15,257 nucleotides of DNA from Lentisalinibacter sp964602525 (GTDB lineage Bacteria > Pseudomonadota > Gammaproteobacteria > Steroidobacterales > Woeseiaceae), in contig CAZRSA010000061.1 in assembly GCA_964602525.1 (NCBI GenBank), positions 1 through 15,257 of the forward strand, given 5' to 3'. The notes below the pieces were generated by a model. The model was not told the DNA's origin and did not search any database. It was given only the letters and a program-made list of their open reading frames with translations. A program made the translations under genes and the position numbers. The first letter of the stretch is position 1, and the number at the start of each line of letters is the position of its first letter. Positions 14,187 to 15,257 of the stretch are shown piece by piece.

Positions 14187-15257
14187 ATGAACACCCCGTA
14201 TAGAGCCGATCGCTGGCATCTCTTGCTCGGAAGTCTGTTCCTGTTGCTCGCCGTATCATCGATCAGGGCTGACGAATCAGATCAATCCTACGGCCCCCGC
14301 ATCATCACGATTGATTATGAAGAACTGTTTCGACAGGAAACGCCTCCGTCCTATGAGCCTTTTCCGATGTATGGCAGCTTCCTATTTGGTGTAGCTAACC
14401 AGACCGTGCCTATGGTCTACGACACGAATATGGCGCTGCCAACCCATATCGAGAAAGTGGCCGACGTCATTTACAAGGAAATCGACGGAATCGCGCTCGC
14501 GCTCGACGTCTATTACAACAAGGCGGACAGTTCATCTAACCCATTAGTCCTCATTATTCATGGGGGCTATTGGAAAGCTGGCGACAAGGGTCCGTTCTAC
14601 ACGCAGCGCGCGGCTGAGTTGGTGGACCTCGGGTACACAGTTGCTTCCATCAATTATCGGCTTTCGACGACTCACAAGTATCCCGCCAATATCGAAGACT
14701 TGCGTGATGGAATTCTCTTTCTCTCCGAGAACTCAGAGACGTTCAGGATTGATCCTACGCAAATAGTGACCTATGGAATCTCCGCTGGCGGACATCTTGC
14801 GGCCTTCGTGGCGCTTGCTGCGAATTCTGATCGGGCTTACACGAAAGGCCTCAATCCATCCTCGTTTCGCGGCGCAATTTCGCTGTATGGAATACATGAT
14901 CTGAGTTTGACGATTCAGAGAGAGCATCCGTTCACTGAGCTGTATATCGGTACTCCCTTCGACCGCGATTCGAGCAAATACATTGATGCTTCAACAGTCA
15001 GTCACGTAGATCCAAATGATCCGCCGGTGTTACTGATACATGGCTCCCTAGATGGATCGGTATCGGTTAAGAACTCTGACAATCTCGTGAAGGTTCTCGA
15101 GTCGAGAAATGTGTCGTTCGTTTACGATCGCATAGACGGCTGGCCACATGTCATGGATTTCTTCTCGCCGATAGGTGAGCGGAGTCTTTGGCAGATTTAT
15201 CATTTTCTGAAGAGCCACATGCCTTCAGAGGAGATGATGTCAGCCGAGGGCAACTAG
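14187..15257 (+). CDS. Secreted alpha/beta-hydrolase, esterase/lipase-like
   Basis: This 356-residue product is predicted to be exported and to hydrolyse ester bonds; the substrate is unknown. A Sec signal peptide is clear: basic RADRWH, hydrophobic LLLGSLFLLLAVSS, likely cleavage after Ala28 (SIRA/DES). The hydrolase core has the oxyanion-hole motif HGGYW (125-129), nucleophile Ser199 in GISAGG, acid Asp289 in HGSLDGS and His321 in GWPHVMD, so the triad is complete. This resembles the HSL/BD-FAE type of esterases. ATG 14187 is preferred over TTG 14172, since it begins the signal peptide directly; no strong Shine-Dalgarno precedes either. Codon use is less GC-rich than in the housekeeping genes. 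The TAG stop is the last three bases of the window. Confidence 0.85.
   Translation: MNTPYRADRWHLLLGSLFLLLAVSSIRADESDQSYGPRIITIDYEELFRQETPPSYEPFPMYGSFLFGVANQTVPMVYDTNMALPTHIEKVADVIYKEIDGIALALDVYYNKADSSSNPLVLIIHGGYWKAGDKGPFYTQRAAELVDLGYTVASINYRLSTTHKYPANIEDLRDGILFLSENSETFRIDPTQIVTYGISAGGHLAAFVALAANSDRAYTKGLNPSSFRGAISLYGIHDLSLTIQREHPFTELYIGTPFDRDSSKYIDASTVSHVDPNDPPVLLIHGSLDGSVSVKNSDNLVKVLESRNVSFVYDRIDGWPHVMDFFSPIGERSLWQIYHFLKSHMPSEEMMSAEGN

Overview
This window carries high-GC gammaproteobacterial housekeeping DNA up to about position 12,180, followed by about 3 kb of visibly lower-GC accessory DNA. The ATP synthase proteins and the atp...glmU-glmS gene order suggest a halophilic or Ectothiorhodospiraceae/Chromatiales-like organism. 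That placement is an inference from protein resemblance, not a computed one.

Positions 1-5607 hold the 3' part of an F1Fo ATP synthase operon in the standard order: atpE (last codons only), atpF, atpH, atpA, atpG, atpD, atpC. All complete subunits are full length with intact catalytic motifs. Two non-coding structures sit inside the operon. One is a nested GC-rich hairpin between atpE and atpF. The other is a two-unit REP-type palindrome pair, each unit starting with GTAG, between atpG and atpD.

Positions 5669-8212 hold modABC, a tightly coupled molybdate (or tungstate) ABC importer. Next to it is a convergent minus-strand gene for an unrecognised lipoprotein (8216-8770). glmU (8933-10315) and glmS (10347-12179) follow and form the UDP-GlcNAc precursor pair. 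In enterobacteria glmUS directly follows atpC, so modABC and the lipoprotein gene interrupt the usual atp-glm neighbourhood here.

The end of glmS is the classical Tn7 attachment site. Codon use changes within the last ~60 codons of glmS, and the DNA beyond is unlike the rest of the window. This accessory part contains, in order: a cluster of three 14-bp direct repeats (12216-12282); a minus-strand PrsW-like intramembrane protease gene with all the family's motif residues; two short plus-strand open frames for small membrane proteins, the second lacking an ordinary start codon; an inverted copy of the 12216-12282 repeat at 13848; three degenerate 18-bp repeats that resemble insertion-sequence end sites; a perfect TATAAT followed by a 10-bp hairpin; and a secreted alpha/beta-hydrolase (esterase-like) gene ending exactly at the window edge.

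The most interesting part is the accessory segment at attTn7. Its repeats suggest an uncharacterised or degraded mobile unit that carries small membrane proteins and a PrsW-like protease. No transposase, integrase, tRNA, rRNA or CRISPR array is visible.
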